Program-made: the position numbers and the translations under genes
NCBI RefSeq assembly: GCF_018691265.1
Contig: NW_024881324.1
Coordinates: forward strand, 4,033,730-4,097,729
Length of the DNA: 64,000 bases
Direction: 5' to 3'
From: Tyto alba
Taxonomy: Eukaryota; Chordata; Aves; Strigiformes; Tytonidae
Shown: in pieces, positions 32,009 to 46,459 of the stretch
How the letters are laid out: every line of letters starts with the position of its first letter
Position numbering within the stretch: the first letter of the stretch is position 1
Notes under the pieces: model-generated
Database searches by the model: none
What the model was told of the DNA's origin: nothing
What the model saw: the letters and a program-made list of their open reading frames with translations, nothing else

Positions 32009-35000
32009 AGGGAGAAGACAAAAAACAACCCAACCAACCAACCCCCAAGAGCCCCAACAGTGAAATGCTGCGTCGATTTTGCACAGCGGATGCGTTTTCA
32101 TTCTGTTTGTAGCCACTGCAGATTCAGCCCCCCTGTTCTGCTTGGTTTACTCCTTACCCCCCTTTAACGTGGCTTAACTTTGATGGAGAAAATCTGAATT
32201 GGCAATGCCAAAATTTGTGACCATCCTTTCCGAAGCTCTCCTGCGAGCTGATGCAGAAGGGGCTGCTGAGGCATATCAGTAGACATCTATCTGGTGTTTC
32301 AGCCATTGGAGCCTGCACTTCATGCCAAATAAAATCAATAATGCTTACAGATACTGGTTTATACAAATACATTGTGCCGTGGGAATTGCAAGAGCCAGAC
32401 TACTGCTCTGCTTTCAACCCCTTGAAGCGCACCTTCCAGTAATTCATCGGCTGTTCGTGTGTCTATACTCAAGTGGAAGAGTGGAGTATATACGTTACTG
32501 CTCAAGGTACTAGTCATGATACTGCAAATCTCGAAAACTGCATTTTTTACAAATCAGATAATTTTTAGATAATTAGAATCAGCTATTCAGTTTGTTTTCT
32601 CTGATCTTTAGTCAGTAATGATACCTTTCAGATACCATCTTGAAAGAGGCACTGTACGTAGCAGGATAAAAAAATATCTGACTTTATGTGTGAAGAATAT
32701 GGTGTAAGAGTCGAGACTTTTCCTCGGGAAATTAAAGATGTGTTGGAAGAGAGATCAGCCTTGCTCAATGACCCGAAGGGTGACTGCACCAAGGCTTTTC
32801 AGCCTTCTTTTGTCCTCTTGCTCATTTTGTTAACTGACCAAAAGAGGTCGCAGGTTGTCCAGAATTGAATTAGAGACTCAAGAAATCTGTGTGAGCCCAT
32901 CTACAAAGGAGGAATTGATCAAGCACAATGTACTGCATGTTTGGCTTCAGGGTTGGGGTTTTTTGGTTTGGTTTGGTTATGTGGGTTGGGTTTGTTTTGT
33001 TTTTGTTTTGGTTTTGTTTGCTTGTTTGTTTTTTTGTTTTGTTTTGTTTTTTTTGTTTGGTTTTTGGTTTTTGTTTTTTGTTTGTTTTTTTTGTTGTTGT
33101 TTTTTTAGACTACTGCATGAAAGCTTGCTGTCACTTTTTTTTATTTTCCTTTGGTTTTAATAAATGTTTATAGGTGGTGAAGTCTGAAAATATCCGGGAT
33201 TGTCTGGTGGTGTGCATCATGAGAACTCAGGTTAGGTCTAGCAGAAAGAGAAGGCCTTCTTCCTCTCTGCTCTAGCACCAACACGGTAGGGTAGCACTGT
33301 ACACTGTATAAATAGGGGCATCTTTGCAGTTGGGGTGAGCTTTTACAGCATACTGCTTTCAAAACTGAAACGATGATGCAGGGGAAATGCTGACAAGATA
33401 AGTAAAATGGGGCAAAGAGAATTAGGGGATGGAAGGGATGACAGAGAGCAACCCTTTTCCTTCACCACAGTCATACACCTCTTACTTACATGCTAATACC
33501 AGTGTAAGTTGTATTTCAAACTGTGGCATGACTGTTTTTATCAAGCTGGAATTTGATTCCCACCAACAAAAAGATTTTTTTTTCTTTCTTTTATAACATT
33601 CCACAAACTTTGTGGTATACCATTTTGGAGTCCTGTTAGTAGAAGGAGATGTTTGCAATGTCACCAAATAAAAGTGCTCTGGTTTTTATTTTAAATACGC
33701 GGTTGGTGAACCTAGTATATATTTTGAAATAGCATAAATCCAAGTTAATGAAACATCAGGGCACCCAAATGGAAAATTAACACTGTCAAAGATGTGGCTG
33801 AATCACCTTTGCAGTAAGTGAGTAGAAAGCCAGCGATGTGCCAAAGATCAGGTCAGCCTAACAGCTTTTGCTAAACAAATAGCTATTTGCACTGTCTTAA
33901 CCAGTGGGCACTGCATGACAGTGCATTTATCTGAATGACAGAATTTGGTTCAAAGCCCTCCTTGGCAATCAGAAGATGAATACCAATGTATCTGGAAAGC
34001 CAGATAAAAAAAATTACAAAGAAAAACCCTAAAACCTCCCAACGCACACCCAGAGTTAACAGCTGAATTATACTTACAGACAAAACCTTAGTAATATTGA
34101 TGGAACTCTCCCATGTGGACAAGGCCAAGGGCTAAATATGCAACATAGCAATGATTATAATACTGTACAAAATCCGAACTTCCGCGCTTACTATTCTAGA
34201 GGCTTTACAATTTTTTTCTGGTTTATTCAGTTTTGTCAGGGAAGAGGGAGAGACAAAAGTCATATAGAGTTATACTGAACTTCTACCATCTGTTCTAGAC
34301 GATGGAGAGCAGAAGAGGAACAACCGAAAGGTGCCGTGCTTCAGAGAATCTCACGTACTCCTCCCATTGCTCTAGAGAGTGAAAGTGCAATTTATGGAAG
34401 CACAAAAAGGATGCGCTTTATTTCCCCTTCCACTTTATCCTCCTGCCTCCTTCGTAATTCAGCTCCCTCTCTTCTCTGGTCCGTTAGCTGAGCTCACACC
34501 TTCCGTGTACTTGTTTATTGGTGGCTCTGTTTGCTACAAGGACTAGTCATGGGAACTGGAGTTGTGGTTGAAGTAGCTCTACTTTCCGCTGCATGGCCAC
34601 ATTACATTTTGGAGCAATCCAGAATTTTTAGTATAGTCCCATTGTACTGCATATGGCTTTACTACCCAAAATTTAACTATCAAGAATGTGAGCTTCCCTG
34701 TACAATGCCATTTTAAAACTTGTATAATTTTTCAACTCTTTTCCTTGTTCAGACCAAAGCAAAACCTTCACAGAAATCTAGAGATACGTAGCGCATCTTG
34801 GGTTGAGGGCTAAATCCACATTTGCAAAGCATCCTTTTATTTGGGTCTCTCTGCTCTTCTTTTTGCAGACTTTGGAGTTTTATGTACAATAAACTTCTGA
34901 AGTCAGCAGAAAGGAGCATTTCCTCAATATGTTCTTGTTTTTTGGAAGAATACTCAGATTTACCATGAAGTCAGTTGACACAATATGTACTTCAAACTTA

Positions 35001-38000
35001 ATTTAAATGATACTTTCTAAATCACTGTTTTCACAAAGGCGAGGATTAAGACTTCAGCATTATTTGTCACCTGTCTGTAAAAATAGTTTAATGAAAATTT
35101 CCTGCAGACCTGTTCCTGATTTGGGGCTAGAAATGAACATCTCGGGTGTTTTCCAGTTCCCCCTTTTAAGCCAAGTGTTCAGGCTTACGAATTAGAAAAC
35201 TGTACTGGATCCCTCACAAATGCCACCCTGCGCTCCTTGACTGAAGGTGGCAATCTGAGTTCAATGTGACAGAACAAACGAGAACTGAATTTGGAAGCAG
35301 ATAAAATTAGGAAACCAAAGGAGAAATAACAAATCCTTTGTGGGGAAGTCAACTGAATTGAGACATTTTACACATTATTAGACTTTTCAGGATTTGTTCC
35401 TTTTGTTGCCACCAGAGGCATATGTAATCAAAGGACCTATATTGACGGTATTACAGAAACAGTTACCAAACACTTCCCTCCACTAATTGAGATGTCTAGT
35501 TAACCATAACAGAAGAAGGGAAGATAGCTGATAGGTTTCCCATTACAAAGCTCTTATCCAGAGAGGTGTTCATCTCTTTTATGTACTAGTTAGACATTAT
35601 ATAGTGTGTCATGGCAATAAAAATCTTACGGAATTTAAAGAGAACAGGGGGATTAGAGGGAGGAGGAAATGAAGGAGAAGTTCTAGCTCTCAGGACTTCT
35701 TCATAAGAAGAGAAGAGATTGCTGCTGGACCAGATGTTCTCCATACCCACACCACAGCCATCAATCTGGGTATTGTGCAAGTTCCAAAATGGGGGTGTCG
35801 TAAGAGGTAAAAGGAGAAATGCTGCTGCTTCAAAAGTGTTGTCTGATGGAGCTAGATTTACTGACACTTTAACTTCTGTCCGCAAGTGAAAAACCAACCA
35901 TCCTACCTTAAAACCTCAGTGAAGTGTTGAAGTGGAAAAATAAGTGATTTTGGATTACTGGAAGCAGACTGCAGCTGAGACTGGAGTGCATGGAGATCTG
36001 ACCCTCTTTATGTGTGTTTGGTTTTGAATGAATACATTAAGATTTGAGTCATTTGATAAATTAGTGGGTCATGAACACACCTCATGTTAAGGTTGATTTA
36101 CATACAATCAGGGTTGGAAGACAAAAAGTATGAGAAAATACATGAGCAATTAATTTAGCATGAGTTTATTCTTTTCTCTATTCAGCAATCCCATCCCTTA
36201 ATGACACTGTGCTCCAGTATAATAATATCTCACTATATTTATAAAATATCATCTCTATTACCTGTGTTATAGAAAAAAGGCAGTGATTTGAATGCCTGCA
36301 AATCTAGAGGCTTTGTTACCATGTGACCTTCAGAATAAGTCACAAAGAAAAGAAAATCTTCAAAACTTTTCAGAATGTAAGTCAAGCAGGAAAAATACCA
36401 AGTTTTAAAATCATCTCTCACAGACTGGTGTTCGAGATAAAAGGATATGCTGTGCGTTCTGTTGAGAAGTTTCCCCTTACCAAAAGCATGAAGCTTTCTG
36501 AGGCAAGCTGTATGCAAAAGAAGACAGATAGTTTTAAGTCCATTGTTTTAATTACCCAAGTTAAAACCACACAAGTCTCAACCATTTCCAGCTGAGAATG
36601 GCATCTCTAACATCATATGTATTGCCCTAGCCACTGAACTCCTGATTGTAAATTGGCAAGGTTTGTCATACTTTCTCTCTCTCCAACTCTGCATTTTTGT
36701 TTTGCTTTATCTTGGATATCAGACTATATGCATTTTAGTCTAACGTTGGTCAGCATGGGATACCCAAAGCCTCTCTGGCCTCACAGGAGTTAAGGTCCTG
36801 TCTTCTGTTGATCACACTGGGCAGGTATCAGGTCTATATGAATGTCTACTGTTATGTATCTCACCCCTCCAGGTGCTAATGCCTAAGGAACTGGTAGGTT
36901 ATGATCTTACAGAAACCAATTATTATGCACAAAACTTTTACCAGTAAGTCAGGTATGCAAACAATATCAGGAAAAACACTCTATCACCATCAGTTCCCAC
37001 TATACTTACGTTTACTCACCTACTGCATTTATTTGACTAGGATGTTAATCTGGAAGACAACAGTTAGTTGTTCATACTGTCCGTTTTATAAGCAACTCAT
37101 AATTTTCAGTACCTCTGCTAATTAATTAAATAATGTTGATGTCCACCATGAGAATGCTGACAGAACCCAATTAATAAGTAATTTCTGATCAGCAGACCCC
37201 TTTTAAAATGTCTCAAATATCAATACCAAATCAATGGTCTTTTTTTTTTTTTTTTTTTTTTTTTTCCCCAACGTAGGGCCATATTTTAAAGAAGACTTCA
37301 GAAATAATATTGTTCTATTGGACGTGCAGGGTGTACTTTCAGTAAAAGATACTAGTTTGTAGATTCTGAAGCTTTAAGTACTTCATCGTGCTTATTGCAC
37401 AATATATGCCTAACAGGCCTGTTAGGTTTCCAGTCTGAAACTGTTATCTTTACAATGCTATGCAACAAGAGTAGTGCAGGACCATGCACAGAATTACAAA
37501 GGAGCAAAATCGGGGTACAAAAATTGTGCCTTCCTGAAGGAAAAATAAGTTTGCAATACTTATTAGGACTAGTGTAGACACTTGAAAATGTAAGAGAAAA
37601 TCTTATGGATAAGAGGTGTTTCACAAGCCAGTTTCGTTTGATGGATGCTTTGTTGGTTGTAAATAAATCATCGGTGGGTATTTCAGCCTTTTCCCAAAGC
37701 AGAACAGGAATAACAAAATCAAAGCATGGTTGAGTATAACACTTGCTGGGAAATACAGTGAAGTATTTCTTGATGACAGAAGACTGGCACAGGGCAGTAG
37801 TATTACCATGAGCGATCTGATCCTAAATCCATCAAATATAATAGGAATCTCTGTCCTTTTAGGAGACATTAGTTAGGGTCTCTAGCTGGCGTATAGTTTC
37901 GTGCATGAATTTTCTCACTGGATGTGGAAACTGCAGAAAGGGGTCCTCAGATTTGCTATAGACTGAAAGGAAGAATTTCCCAGGAACACAACAGAAAAAC

Positions 38001-38865
38001 AGTTCTGTTTTTTGTTTTGTTTTGTTTTAGTATAGTCACATTCTTAAGTCTGGGAAGCCATACCTAGAAAGAGAACAGAAATACATATGACGTATTTGAT
38101 GACGCATGCTTAGTATCCCATGCTGTCTGATGCTTCTTGTTGTTGTCCTGTTTTTCAAAATTCCGTTTCCCTGAGGGTTAGTTAGAAAATTATTGTGATT
38201 TTTTAAAAAAAGTTGGTAAATAAGCTGGTTCCAAATTTCAGCATAGTTATCCTTGCACGAAGCCTATCTCTGCAATTCACAAGAGTGTTGCTTGCATGTC
38301 TTGGCTTTGGCTCTGCGCCACATACTCTGTCAGTTCTTTGGAGAATCTGGAAAGTCAAATCACAGCATACAAACAAACATTCTGCTTCTTCTGTCTACAG
38401 TAGTTTCTCAGAAGGATAAATGTCACAAATGATGCTGGAAAGATATGTACATCTCTTTGTCATATATGTGGATGTGACCATAAAACAAGGGGGCTAAATC
38501 AAATCCTGTTCCTGCTGCTGAAGTCATTGGCAGTATTCCCGATGACCTGGAGGAATTTGGGCCTGAACTAACAAGTGGCCCTTCGATCCATGTGCATAAA
38601 AAGACATTAGGACTATTGGACTTGTCCAAAATATAGCCCCACCGTGAACCCAGTGCAGAAATAGGAGCTTCTATACTCACTGCTTCAACTCACTGATCTG
38701 ATAGCACCGCAACAAGCTACTTGTTAATGTAGATTTTTATAGGCACCTGAAGTTACAGCACAATCCCTTGGAGATTTTCTGTTGCTTATTAGAGGAAAAG
38801 CACTGTGGTCTCTTTATTGTTGAACCTTATATTTAAAGTCACTTGAAAATGTGGGCACTTGGGAC
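32009..38865. other. Gene-poor region upstream of IGFBP3
   Basis: No coding exon or RNA gene was recognised. A T/G-rich low-complexity block occupies about 32955-33110. A run of about 25 T lies at 37241-37265. Short open frames (100 codons or fewer) have no domains. The sequence is otherwise unique and AT-rich. Confidence 0.6.
32955..33110. repeat. T/G-rich low-complexity block
   Basis: Irregular GTTTT, GGTTT and long T units over about 155 bases. The phenylalanine/leucine/valine-rich open frames across it (for example 32855-33160) are artefacts of this composition. Confidence 0.9.
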
Positions 38866-39133
38866 TCACCTGATGACATTTAGGATGAGAGGAAATGGCC
38901 TCAGGCTGTGCCAGGGGAGGTTTAGATTGGGTATCAGAAAAAATGTCTTCACTGGAAGGGTCGTCAGGCATTGGAACAGGCTGCCCAGTTTGGTGATGGA
39001 GTCACCATCCTTGGAGGTATTTAAAAGACGTGTAGATGTGGCTCTTAGGGATGTGGTTTAGTGGTGGGCTTGGCAATGTTGGGTTAGCAGTTGGACTTGA
39101 TCTTAAAGGTCTTTTCCAACCTAAATGATTCTG
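38866..39133 (+). mobile_element. CR1 LINE 3' fragment
   Basis: 5'-truncated CR1 copy in + orientation. It includes the end of ORF2: the short frame around 38880-39061 contains [20 protein letters not shown], typical of the CR1 ORF2 C-terminus. The CR1 3' region follows (GTTGGACTTGATCTTAAAGG) and ends in AATGATTCTGTG. The ORF2 remnant is too short to be functional. Confidence 0.92.
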
Positions 39134-41572
39134 TGTTTTCTGAAGAGAAGTCATTGTGGAGCACGTTTGTACAAAGGAAGCACTACTAGCTGTCAGTTAA
39201 ACAAAATAATTTCTCATGGGGAGTTAGTTTTAGGAAGGCACACTGTGGCAGTCAAGTAATTTGTGGAATCCATTTCACCTTGAGCTCTCACTGGTTTAAT
39301 TGCCCTTTCATAGCATTGCTAAGAATTAAGAACAACTCCACTGAAATTAATGGCACTAGAACAGTGAAAAGTTGGCAGGAGGGGAAAGAGAATGAAGCCT
39401 TGCATATCAGAGCTCACTGGGCAGTAAATTTGGGAAAATAACACTTCACAGGGAGATTAAGAGTATGAATACATCTCTCACCTCACTAGCTAGAATATGT
39501 AAAGGACACTAGGCATTATTATTATTATTATTACATGTTGCTATTCAAAGTACAACCTGTTCAAGAAGTTGTTATGTATGGGATGATGGTTTTGAATCCA
39601 GAATTCAACTCTGAAGGAAGCTGTCCTAGAAGTCTCCCTGAGAAAACTACTAAATGATGGATGAAAATTGACAGAATCTGATGTAACTTTTCATATTGCC
39701 CAACAGTTCTTCCCCTCTCAAGCAGGAAAGATTTCCCAGACTTGCAGAAAGATCAGGCCACCCCTGTCCTTATCGCCTTCTATATCTCGGTCTGTTCTTT
39801 AGACTATTTCTACACTAAAAATATTTTTTTGAGTTTGGCCAGATTGGTCAGAAGTATGATGACAGCAATTTTTACTGAGATATATATAGTTTTAAATGCT
39901 CACATATAGCTTTCTTATCACAGGAGCACATGGAAAGGGTTGTAATGATAATAGCCTTATTTCTGCAGCTGTGTCCGCTCTACGTGCATTTTTGTATGAT
40001 GTACAATTGTTTCAGTCTACTAGAAAAGTGATTTCAAACAGATGCTTCTTGAGCTTTCTGGGCCCATCCACAATCAAACTTCCTAACAGGAGTTTTTATT
40101 TTTCCAGACGTGAGCCAAAGATAAACGGCTGTCTCTTTCCATGTTCCCATTAAAAAGTTTACTTTTCATTTTAACCAGCCTATTTAATAGCCTTAAATTG
40201 CTTCTAGTTCATAAATGCGTCTCTGAGGAAAACCCCAGCATGACAATTATAGTCACTTTCTTCCACAGACTGCATATACAACTGCATATTTTGTCCCTAT
40301 TCATTTGAATAAAAAATAGATGCTCAGTGTGGTTTTGAAAGGAGTAAGCCATAGCAGCATTTTATAATTAATATAAATGATAATTGGTCTACTGACAGAT
40401 GAGGCTGCATCAGAACTTCTCAAACCCCAAATTATGAGAACAGTAACTTCAAGAAAAAGCCTATTGCAGCCTTGCTGTTGATAACACATACCAACATACC
40501 CCAAGACTTTCACTAATGCTGCCAGTTTCATTCAGTATATACTCCCCTGTAAAATCCTCATTGCTCCTTTATGTTCTTAGCACTGAAAAAAATCAGCTTA
40601 TCTGAATGCAGTGTGTGACTTTAAAAATATTTTTCTTCTTTACTATCGAAGTTTTTGTTATTTAGTATTTTAAGTTAAATCCACTTAAGGACTGAATTGC
40701 CTTATAACAGTCTACATTGAGAATTTGCTCAGATGAGACTGGATTAATTTAAAGCCACTTTAGAGAGAGACTAGGTGATATTTTCTAAGCTTGGCAACCT
40801 CAGTATTAATCTAAAGACCTGACCCCCCCAATACTTATTATTATAGGAATAGCATGTTATTATATATAATAAAATAATGCTATGTAATAAGAAATAACTA
40901 TATGGATAAATGTATGCAGATATAGACATATATAATCATATTAAACTTGCCGTCAGGAAACGTGGGCCATACAGTCATTCCCATATCCATATGTGTGACT
41001 GAAAGAAGGAACTCAATGGAATGCTATTAAAAACTATCTTTTTCATTATTTGCAATTAGATATAAACAAAAAGTGAAAATACGCCTGAACAAAACTGAGC
41101 AGTTTTGCTTTAACAATCCAACTAGAGGTCTAAAACCATCTTTGACTGAAAAAAGATTAATAATAGCCATCATATTTTTTTCCAGACAACTGAACAGACT
41201 AGCAGCTCAAAAATCTGGAAATTATTAAACATATAAATAACCCCCACCCCCTTTGGGATGTTAAAAATATTAAAAACAATGGAGAATCATTTGAACTAAG
41301 TCATCTGCTGTCCTATGTTGTGGGATCTGCAAGATGTGGCAATAACAGACGATAGAAAAACACAAAGTTCTTAGAAGAAATCTACATTTGGAATTAATTT
41401 GTTAAACTGTGAATTTTGCACTTTCAAAAGCAACAGCACCATGATTTTCAATCGTGCATTAAAAATATGCTAGTAGTAGTAAGATGAAGGCAGTATTTTA
41501 TGTCTTCTGGAGACATTATTATTTCCATATGGTGCAATACCTTTCACACTATTATGATATACTGTAATACTG

Positions 41573-41586
41573 ATTGCCATGGTAAC
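41573..41586. promoter_or_regulatory. RFX X-box-like palindrome
   Basis: ATTGCCATGGTAAC is close to the palindromic X-box GTTGCCATGGTAAC bound by RFX factors, differing at the first base. It lies in AT-rich intergenic DNA. There is no other evidence for regulatory activity. Confidence 0.3.
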
Positions 41587-44125
41587 CATGCCTACTTTAA
41601 TTTATTGTATTACAGGCATCTAAATAATATACACCTTTAAATACCAAGGATCAGATCCCATAAATACTGTTCATACACTGCCCTAGTTCAGCACAGAATA
41701 GAGAGAGTCTTACAGTCCTCCAAGCAGCTGGGAGCTGGTTTTGACTTTGCATATCATTTAATTCCATTGTTATAAAAGACCAACAACAAGCTGAAGCATA
41801 AGAAAGCAAACAATCCTTGCATTACTCGCAATGGAAAATACTGTTAGCACTGAATGAAATGTAGCTGAAGCTGCTGAGCCGAGGAGTCACCCTTTGTTGG
41901 GGTACACATGAAGAGTAGTTAAATTGCCTTATTCAACAAAACTGTTGAAACAATAGGGAGCCACCGCCCAAAACACAGGCCCCATGCCCGGCTGGTGGGA
42001 CTTTAGCTGTGTGGGTGGAGGGATTTCTCTGGGAGCTGCACACAAACACAGGGGTTGGGCATTGCTGGAGCAAGGTTTTGCACGCACTGGGGCGGGAAAC
42101 AAGCAGCCCACGGAAATGGCGGCAGAGACCCAGGGGCAGTGAGGGGAATCGTGCAAGGTGTGGCACATAATGGCCACGGAGGTCAGCGGAAGGGCGAGCT
42201 CTTTCAAAATAGCCTCGTCTTCTTCTTTACAGGAGCAAATGTAAAATTCCAAAATAGTAAAAGATGTAGTTCCGTGGGCCTCGGAAGTAAGAATTGTCAG
42301 CCAGCCAAAACATCCGTAACCCACAAATCCATCTGGTCCTCTACCAAATAATAAACTGCTCAGGAGTGACTGATTTTAAAAGACGGCAGGATTTTTTTTT
42401 TTTTTTTTTTTTTTGTTCCTAGAGTCAGGGCGTTTTTAAGGCATGTCTGTAGGAGTTCAGCTGCCTTTTATCAATTCCTGAGAATTAATTATAATATTTG
42501 ATAATTTATCCATTAATCTTCTGTTAAACTTTTACAAAGTCATCCCCCACAGATCATCAGTACTTCAACATTTATTTGTTGGGGGATCAGACTTTGCTAG
42601 GTTAGGGCTAAGGTGTGCCCTTTTCTACTTAGCCAATGAAAGTGGATAATTTTGAGCCCATGGCTGCACATCAAAGTCTCTAAGTACAGAATGATATTTA
42701 GAAAAAAGGTTCGGATCAAATCTACACAGCTCTGAAATTCATGCAAGTTGGTGGTTTTAGATGAGGTATTGACAGAAGAATGTGTCATAAATTGAGATGA
42801 CTGGACAATTTTATGGCCAAGTTACATAAGGATCTTTCACCCTGAGTTGGCCAAGTAAGATTCAGTTTTAAACAATCTCTCTCCTGACTAAACATATCAA
42901 TAGCTGGCAAAATACTGGATTATTTAGAAATTCTGAAATGCTAATGCCACTCGTCTCATACATTTTGGACCTGATAATTGCTGTTAGACTTTGGAAATGA
43001 CTGCGAGTGGCATTTCTGGAGAGAATAATATTTTGTTAAGAGAAAAACTTTGGACTTCTAACTATATGTGCAGATGAAATTGGCTAGTAACCTTTATCAC
43101 CTACATTAAGTATGAAACTACTACCCCACAAAAAAAAAAAAAAAAAAAAAAAAAGTGAAAAGCTAGCATTTACTGTTTAGGCCAGGTTATTTGTGATCAA
43201 TGTAGTAAAGATGAAACTGTCACAGTTTCTGTGTCTGTGGATTTTTTTCAATAGGATATGTAAAATAGCATTTGCAAAATTATCTTAATTTGTGCCATAT
43301 TGTTGCTGCCACCATGAGCTCCGGAGCTCCTGCCCACAAACATCATTAGAAAGAGACAATTCACTCCACGGACAGAGCTTATATACCACTTTGTTGTACT
43401 TGCACCAAAATTTGGAACATTGTATTTTTTATTTACAAATTGTACAATCTTATGCATCGGCTTATTTTCACAGGAGTCTGCCGCATCTTCCGTATTAGCA
43501 AGAGAGAGATTTAAGAGCAGAACATTTCATTCAACCTAATCTTGCCATCCTGGCTACATGATATAATGATAGTGCTATGATTATTATTTCCATAACAATA
43601 ACAGAAAGTTCTGAACTAGAACTAGGCAGCCTGGTTGTGTGGGTACATGTACAAACATAAGAAAAGAGTCCTTGCCACAGGCATCCAACAAATAACAGAA
43701 TGAAGAGGATTAAAGAAGTTGCCTGTGGTCCACTGTATTCTGGAGTCCCCCAAACTCTAAATCAGAGAGTAGGTTTTGCATACAGTTGTACGAAGGTTTT
43801 CTTCCCTGTATAAAACATTCACTTCCTTAGCAAAGCCTTGTTTCTGTGCATCCAGAGCAGTTTGTCAGCTGCTCAGAAGCACCAACGCAACCGTGCATTC
43901 ACACGGCAAAGTGGATGGGCAAAAGGATCTTGCTGAGTGGGTGGATGGGGGAGTTAGGCTGTGCAGCGGCGAAGCAGCCGGTCCCTTTACAGGGTGGTCT
44001 GCCCTCCCTTCTGGCAGCACAGCTTGGGGGGAACCCAGTGGTGGTGCTGGGGTTGCTAGGGTAGGAACTTAATAAAGAGGCTTTACTGCCAGAGGAGCTG
44101 TAATGTTAAACTGCACCTTTGGTTT

Positions 44126-44209
44126 ATATATATATAAAATATGTATATATGTATGTATAGATATATTAAAAAAAAAAAAAAAGAAAAAAAAAAAGAAAAA
44201 AAAAAAAAC
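44126..44209. repeat. TA-rich microsatellite followed by interrupted A runs
   Basis: TATATA/GTATATATGTATG-type sequence followed by A runs of 10-15 bases separated by single G. Confidence 0.85.
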
Positions 44210-45689
44210 AACCACAGAACAGAATTTTTCTGCTAGTGTGATTACACTAGCTCTCTCAAAAGACTTAACCTGAATTGACAAAAGCTGCCTTCTGTCAGCA
44301 TGGCTGTGACCAGACCAGGGGTTCTCCTTAACAAAACTGTGTCAGCCACGATGTGTGAAATTTTTCTATTAAACAAAAATGCTGTCTTCTTACACTAGCA
44401 CAGTGTCATAGGCTAACTTCTGTTTGCAGAGTCTTGCTTTGACAGGCATAAAGCTATATTATTTGATGGCAGCATGGAGCCATACGGGAAAGGAGTTGCT
44501 GGTCAACAAGGTTCGGATTTTAGTTAAGAAACATCTATGTAGCGAAAATCTGACTGGCATCTTTGTTGGCATATCATAACAGTGAACAAACACTGTATGC
44601 ATACAGTGAGGTTTTTTCTCACTCTTGATGTGATCTCACGTTAAAGACAAGGCCCTTTAGTAGAGCAGAGCTACTACCATATGTTGTACTTGCCCTGTGC
44701 CACAAGGATCCCAACCTCCTACAGGATCCTTCTTCTACCACCCAGGCACGGGTGCTGTGGTGGTCCCTTTCTTTTGCAAAGACAAGAGTCTCAACCACCT
44801 TGAGGTATGAAGTAGGCCTAAGTATTTTATTAATATAAGTAAATAAAACAACGAAAAAAGCCAACAGCAAAACTGAGTGATTGCTTCTGTAGCACCGCTA
44901 TCTGGGGAGCCACCCAGAGGACTGCAGCAGTGAGGTTAGAGGGCTCGTATTTCCTTGGGAGCTGAGGTGCTAAGCAATAAGCAAGACGAAAAGGAAGAAT
45001 ACCAACAGGGCTGAGCAGGATACCCCCTTCCCCGTGCTATAGCCAGTGATGGGCTCCCCTCACTACAGGAAGGGCTTGTTATTGGGGTTAAGAAATAATT
45101 CTTATTTAAAGAATCAAGAGAACTGGCCTCTGGCATGACATGAAAACTCCTGGGATGCTTGTAATACCTGTGTGCTTTCAAAACTAAATATTCTGCTCCT
45201 GTCCTGAGGGCAACAGAGTTTCCCAGCACCTTTGTGGCACAAAAGATGATGCCAGTCTTTTAGCTATATGAGTGCTAGTAAGTAAAACAGGCCAGGAAGC
45301 ATTCTCTGGCCTTGAGACTAACTTGTATGACAAGACTCACATCTGCAGTGCTAAGCTCTCCTATCCCCTAAAACAGAGTAGCCACATCCAGACTGCCCAG
45401 TATGGCTCCTTCAGGCAACCACCGAGCCTTGCTGTGATCACAGTTTCAGGAATGGTTCCAGTGGACAATTTCCTTACTGGCCCAGATGTGGGGGAGACCA
45501 GGGAGTGCTTTGTGTGCTGATAATTTAGACTGCCCAGGCTTGGTTTGGGGGGAACAAGGATCAGCTTGTGCCACAGCCCGTCTTAGCAATTTGACAGTAT
45601 CGAGCACCACAGGACAAGGCTTGTATTTGTGAACTGGCTCTGTTTAGTTTAATAGTATAAACACAGACTTAGAGTCTTCTGCATACAAA

Positions 45690-45935
45690 AGGGTTACATC
45701 GGTTCAAGGGCAGATTGGACAAGTACTTGGAAGATAGGTCTACCGAGAGCTGCTAAATAATGAAACCACATCAGCTACAGAAAATCCAGAGCTAAAAACA
45801 GCCAGAGATTAGGAGAACAGTCAGGAGATGTGTCATATATGGTTGTCCTGTTCTCACTCTTCCCTGGGAATGAACTCAATGGCCGGTCTTAGAAATCGGA
45901 CAGACAGACCTTTGGTCCTTGTGCTCTCAAGAGTC
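45690..45935 (+). mobile_element. Old CR1-like 3' fragment
   Basis: Contains GGACAAGTACTTGGAAGATAG near the start and GACAGACAGACCTTTGGTCC near the end. These resemble the 3' part of older sauropsid CR1 families. It is highly diverged, with no coding capacity. The boundaries are approximate. Confidence 0.55.
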
Positions 45936-46459
45936 ATACCAGCCGTGAGTGCGGCACTGAGCTCAGCTGCCTGAGAGTTTCTCTTTATACGTATGTGTAG
46001 ATACATGCATTTGCTACCTTTCTTTTTATTTTATTTTTTGGAGACCCCCTCCTTCTCACCAAGGATACCATGAAATCACAGAGGATCCGGGCATTGATCT
46101 CAAAGGCAGATGACCAGAGCAGGGACCTTTGTACTCAGCTGCAGCCAGGTGTTCAAAATTTGAGCCTAACTGAGTTTCCTACACATAAATCAGGAAGAAA
46201 TACATCAGAGTGTTACATTTGTTTGCAATAAAATAACTTTAAGTTGGGATTAAGAAAAGACAGGGAATTGAATGCTTTGGTGACACTGGGAAATGTGCTA
46301 TGAAAGTGGAGAGAGTGGAAGGATGAGGACCCGCTTGAAAAATGTCATGTTTTAGCGGTTTTGTTTAATTAACTCACGTCAATATGCTATTCTTCCAATC
46401 ATTCCCCAAAGAAAAATCCAACACCTGGCTATGGAGTAAGACATCATTTGTGCACCTTT

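Larger units (their letters stand above)
39134..45689. other. Gene-poor AT-rich region
   Basis: No exon was recognised. It contains an ATT microsatellite (39515-39533), an RFX-like X-box (41573-41586), a local GC-richer patch (41940-42330), a T run at about 42391-42414, an A run at about 43130-43154, and an AT/A-rich block at 44126-44209. Confidence 0.55.

Noticed and set aside
31078..32116. Overlapping 222- and 249-codon - strand open frames upstream of IGFBP3
   Set aside because: Low-complexity Pro/Arg/Ser/Phe composition caused by the CpG island and poly-A/T tracts; no domain and no splice support.
32855..33173. Phe/Val/Leu-rich frames resembling membrane proteins
   Set aside because: Direct translation of a T/G low-complexity block.
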